From an uncultured Spirochaetaceae bacterium (GTDB lineage Bacteria > Spirochaetota > Spirochaetia > Treponematales > Treponemataceae), in assembly GCA_902796985.1 (NCBI GenBank), contig CADBRC010000351.1:1-7640 (forward strand): a stretch of DNA of 7,640 nucleotides. Direction: 5' to 3'. The notes beneath the pieces were generated by a model that was given only the letters and a program-made list of their open reading frames with translations, was not told where the DNA came from and did no database searches. The position numbers were made by a program, and so were the translations under genes. The number at the start of each line of letters is the position of its first letter. Position 1 is the first letter of the stretch. Shown in pieces: positions 5,248 to 7,640 of the stretch.

Positions 5248-5943
5248 ATGAGAAGCAAGATACTTATAATCGAGGATGTTAAGGAGATGTCCGACCTGGT
5301 CTCCATGTATATGGAGAATGCGGGGTTCGAGACTCTGCCCTGCGAGACTGCGGAGATTGCTTTGGAAAAGCTTGGCGCAGGCTTCCTTCCCGATCTTGTG
5401 CTTCTGGATTTGAATTTGCCGGGCATGAACGGTTTTGAGTTCCTGAAGCAGTTCAGGGAGAAGTTCAAGGCGACCATACCCGTCATCATAGTTTCCGCCC
5501 GCGATGCGGACGAGGATATCATTGCCGGGCTGGGCTTCGGTGCGGATGACTTTGTTCCCAAGCCTTTCAGCCCCAAAGTTCTGGTCGCCCGTGTCCAGGC
5601 CAAGCTTGCCCGTCAGGCGGCAACCGAGGCTTCCGTCGAGGAGACCCTGACATTCGGTCCCTATACCCTCTATTGCAACAGCTGCGTCCTCAAGCGCGGT
5701 CCGGAGAAGATTTCCCTGTCCAAAAAGGAGTACGAGGTTCTGGAGTACCTTGTCCGCAATGCCGGTGCTCCGCTCAGCCCTGAGGTAATCTACAATGCGG
5801 TATGGAAGAACCAGTACGGTGACTACACTGCCGTTGCGGTCTACGTGCAGCGGCTCCGTAAGAAGATAGAGGACGATTTTTCCTCCCCCAAGTACATCAC
5901 GACGATCTTCGGCAGCGGCTATAAGTTCGAGCGGAATCCCTGA
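5248..5943 (+). CDS. OmpR/PhoB-family DNA-binding response regulator
   Basis: This is the output half of a two-component system: phosphorylation on an Asp alters DNA binding. The 231-residue product has a receiver domain (about 3-120) with acidic residues Glu9 and Asp10, phosphoacceptor Asp54 in LLDLNLPGMNG, the switch Ser83 and Lys105 in PKPF, so all catalytic positions are intact. A winged-helix domain follows (about 133-229), with FGPYTLYCNSCVLKR, the ISLSKKEYEVLEYLVRNAG helix, recognition-helix region AVAVYVQRLRKKIE and the wing ITTIFGSGYKFE. The ATG at 5248 aligns with the usual start right before the first beta strand; there is no clear Shine-Dalgarno (TTAAAG is the nearest purine stretch). 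The kinase gene follows after 15 nt. The upstream repeats suggest autoregulation. The regulon cannot be named; PhoB, ResD or VanR-like labels would be guesses. Confidence 0.93.
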   Translation: MRSKILIIEDVKEMSDLVSMYMENAGFETLPCETAEIALEKLGAGFLPDLVLLDLNLPGMNGFEFLKQFREKFKATIPVIIVSARDADEDIIAGLGFGADDFVPKPFSPKVLVARVQAKLARQAATEASVEETLTFGPYTLYCNSCVLKRGPEKISLSKKEYEVLEYLVRNAGAPLSPEVIYNAVWKNQYGDYTAVAVYVQRLRKKIEDDFSSPKYITTIFGSGYKFERNP

Positions 5944-5958
5944 TACGCCGGCGGCAAG

Positions 5959-7362
5959 ATGAAAATCCGTACCCAATTACGGCTCCTTATTCTGTTCATG
6001 GTGCTCGTTCCCCTTTTGTGCGCCATGTCCCTTCCCCTCTTTCAGTACATCAATTCTCCCCAGCGTTACCTGCTCAAAGGATACAAGGATGTGCGGAAGC
6101 TCGAGGGCCTGGACATATCCGAGGACGATCTTGACAAACTGGGCGTGCAGCTGAAGAAAATTCCCCCGAACCTTGAGACGATGGTTTACTACAATTCTAC
6201 CGTCATCATCTCTTCTGTTCCGGAAATAAAGGCCGGCTCATCCATGACTCCGATGGAGCTCTTTGAGTTCCTGCGGACGACGAGCGGCGGCTACTATTAC
6301 CAGCTTCAGTCCCTCGGCATGCGGCCCACCCACCGGCTGGAAGAGTCCGTCCTGAACCCCCAGAGCATCCTCATCATCTGCCGTGCCAAGGTTGTCCGCC
6401 CGGCGAAGGAAGGGGCTGTGCGCGGCAGGGCGTTCAGCATCCTGCTTCTGCCCGGAGTAATCGCATTGATGGTCTTCGAGGTTGTCTGCGCTGTTTTCCT
6501 CATAGTTCTGTCCAAGACGATAACCGACTCCATCACGATTCTGGAAGAGAGTACGCAGAAAATAGCGAAGGGGGCGTTGGACACCAAGATAGCTCCGCCC
6601 AGGGGGCGGAATTCCAATGAGATAACTTCCCTTTCGGAAAGCCTGGAGACGATGCGGGTCTCGCTCAAGGACAATCAGGACAGGCGGACCAAGTTCATCA
6701 TGGGAATCAGCCATGACCTCCGTACTCCGGTTGCCCTCATAAAGGGCTATACAGAGGCAATTACAGACGGAGTCATCACCGACATGGACAAGATCAAGGA
6801 ATCCCTGTCCATCGTTCATACCAAGGCGGACCAGCTGGAGGACATGATAAATGACCTCATAAACTACGTGAAGCTGAACAACACTGACTGGCGGCAGGGA
6901 CTGGAGCTTGTGGCCCTGAGGCCTGTCCTTGAAGGCTTCATGCGGGAATCTACGGCGACTGCCGAGGTGTACAAACGGGTCATCAAGACGAGCGTGGAGC
7001 TGTCCCCCGAAGTTCGTGTCAAGATGGACAAGAAGCTCCTGACCCGCGCTCTGGAGAACATCTATTCAAATGCCCTGCGATACACCAGGGACGGCGATGC
7101 CATATCGATGGAAGCGGGGGAAACAGACAGGGCCGTCATCATCCGTATTGCCGACACAGGAATCGGAATCAGCGACAAGGATTTGAAGCGGATTTGGGAT
7201 ACATTCTACAGGGGAACGAATTCTCGCCGGGAAAGCGGCATGGGAATAGGCCTTTCCGTGGTCAAGACGATTATCGATATCCACGGCTGGAGCATCGACG
7301 TGCAGTCCAAGCTCGGCGAGGGGTCGGTTTTCACGATAACAATACCCAAAGACACGGTGTAG
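5959..7362 (+). CDS. Membrane sensor histidine kinase, HAMP-HisKA-HATPase_c
   Basis: This is very probably the partner of the response regulator encoded 15 nt upstream. The 467-residue product has a first membrane segment (about 7-30), an extracytoplasmic sensing region of about 125 residues with no motif I recognise, a second membrane segment (about 159-185), a HAMP linker (about 186-238), a HisKA dimerisation domain with phosphoacceptor His252 in GISHDLRTPVALIKGYTEA, and a HATPase domain with the N box (ENIYSNALRYT, Asn367 and Asn371), G1 box (ADTGIGI, Asp399), F box (WDTFYRG) and G2 box (GMGIGLSVVK). All catalytic boxes are intact and the length is ordinary for this class. The ATG at 5959 gives a short basic start followed at once by the membrane helix; the ribosome site is poor. 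The signal sensed cannot be read from the sequence. Confidence 0.93.
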   Translation: MKIRTQLRLLILFMVLVPLLCAMSLPLFQYINSPQRYLLKGYKDVRKLEGLDISEDDLDKLGVQLKKIPPNLETMVYYNSTVIISSVPEIKAGSSMTPMELFEFLRTTSGGYYYQLQSLGMRPTHRLEESVLNPQSILIICRAKVVRPAKEGAVRGRAFSILLLPGVIALMVFEVVCAVFLIVLSKTITDSITILEESTQKIAKGALDTKIAPPRGRNSNEITSLSESLETMRVSLKDNQDRRTKFIMGISHDLRTPVALIKGYTEAITDGVITDMDKIKESLSIVHTKADQLEDMINDLINYVKLNNTDWRQGLELVALRPVLEGFMRESTATAEVYKRVIKTSVELSPEVRVKMDKKLLTRALENIYSNALRYTRDGDAISMEAGETDRAVIIRIADTGIGISDKDLKRIWDTFYRGTNSRRESGMGIGLSVVKTIIDIHGWSIDVQSKLGEGSVFTITIPKDTV

Positions 7363-7372
7363 TGGTGCAGTA

Positions 7373-7640
7373 ATGGACATAATGCGTATTCTTGAGGGAA
7401 CCCGCGAGAAAGAGGTCATCGACTCGCTCGGCGGGATATATGCCGGCATAGAAGCCCGGCAGGAGGAGTGGAAGAAGGAATCGTCCTTCTCCTGTCTGGA
7501 CGGCTGCGGGGACTGCTGCCGCCACTTTGAACCTGATCTGCTGGAATGCGAAGCCCTGTACCTGGCGGCATGGATCCTGGAGCATGATTTTCCGCTGGCA
7601 CAAAGGCTCCTGGACGGGAGCCACGAATCGCTCAACAACG
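7373..7640 (+). CDS. YkgJ-type cysteine-cluster protein (3' end outside window)
   Basis: An open frame starts at the ATG at 7373, 10 nt after the kinase stop, and runs off the right edge with 89 complete codons. Residues 42-51 read CLDGCGDCCR, followed by HFEPDLLECEALYLA. A clustered set of Cys with the CGxCC core, then an aromatic residue and a Glu-rich helix, is the opening of the CxxCxxCC (YkgJ/FliB-like) family, thought to bind zinc or iron. The biochemical role of this family is not established. A second ATG three codons later (7382) is an alternative start, and neither has a strong Shine-Dalgarno. The short gap suggests co-transcription with the two-component genes, though a functional link is only an inference. 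Confidence 0.7.
   Translation, partial: MDIMRILEGTREKEVIDSLGGIYAGIEARQEEWKKESSFSCLDGCGDCCRHFEPDLLECEALYLAAWILEHDFPLAQRLLDGSHESLNN

Noticed and set aside
4933..5976. Long minus-strand open frame (347 codons) across the response regulator gene
   Set aside because: It is antisense to a clear OmpR-family gene and overlaps pfkA; the translation has no domain-like pattern, and GC-rich codon use explains the lack of stops.
1..7640. CRISPR array, tRNA, rRNA, insertion sequence or attachment site
   Set aside because: No regular long repeats, no tRNA cloverleaf or rRNA sequence, no transposase or integrase motif and no terminal inverted repeats were seen on either strand.

Overview
The window looks like a piece of a fairly GC-rich bacterial chromosome, most likely a spirochaete of the Treponema group. 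The main reason is the order rplM-rpsI-recX, which I remember from Treponema pallidum; recX sits beside recA in most other bacteria. A mannosylglucose phosphorylase fits a gut or rumen carbohydrate fermenter. The genus call is an inference, not something the sequence proves. There are nine genes (seven complete, two cut by the edges) and no tRNA, rRNA, CRISPR array, insertion sequence or phage gene.

Layout. Bases 1-182 hold the 3' end of an unrecognised Gly/Ser/Leu-rich protein. A strong promoter (202-231) and a roughly 100-nt leader with a 10-bp hairpin precede rplM (L13), rpsI (S9) and recX, all on + and closely spaced. recX runs head-on into a minus-strand gene for a GH130 4-O-beta-D-mannosyl-D-glucose phosphorylase; their stop codons share the tetranucleotide CTAG. 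The phosphorylase gene has its own AT-rich control region (3040-3148) with a candidate promoter, a palindromic operator candidate and, at its far end, a weak terminator for the operon that precedes it on the minus strand. That operon is pfkA (6-phosphofructokinase, group III-like) followed after 1 nt by an FMN-dependent alpha-hydroxy-acid oxidase family protein with an N-terminal cysteine cluster.

pfkA is divergent from an OmpR-family response regulator gene. The 130-bp gap between them carries three copies of AACACT (one inverted) at exactly 21-bp steps. The response regulator is followed by its membrane histidine kinase and then by the start of a YkgJ-type cysteine-cluster protein, in what looks like one operon.

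Working together: the left part is translation machinery plus a RecA modulator. The centre is central and hemicellulose-derived carbon metabolism: mannosylglucose phosphorolysis gives mannose 1-phosphate and glucose, glycolysis passes through PFK, and a 2-hydroxy acid such as lactate is a plausible substrate of the flavoenzyme. The right part is a two-component sensor system whose control region is shared with pfkA. I see no wholly new system. The best leads are the 21-bp phased repeats, the two possible leaderless starts (pfkA and the phosphorylase gene), the rplM leader hairpin and the Cys cluster on the flavoenzyme.
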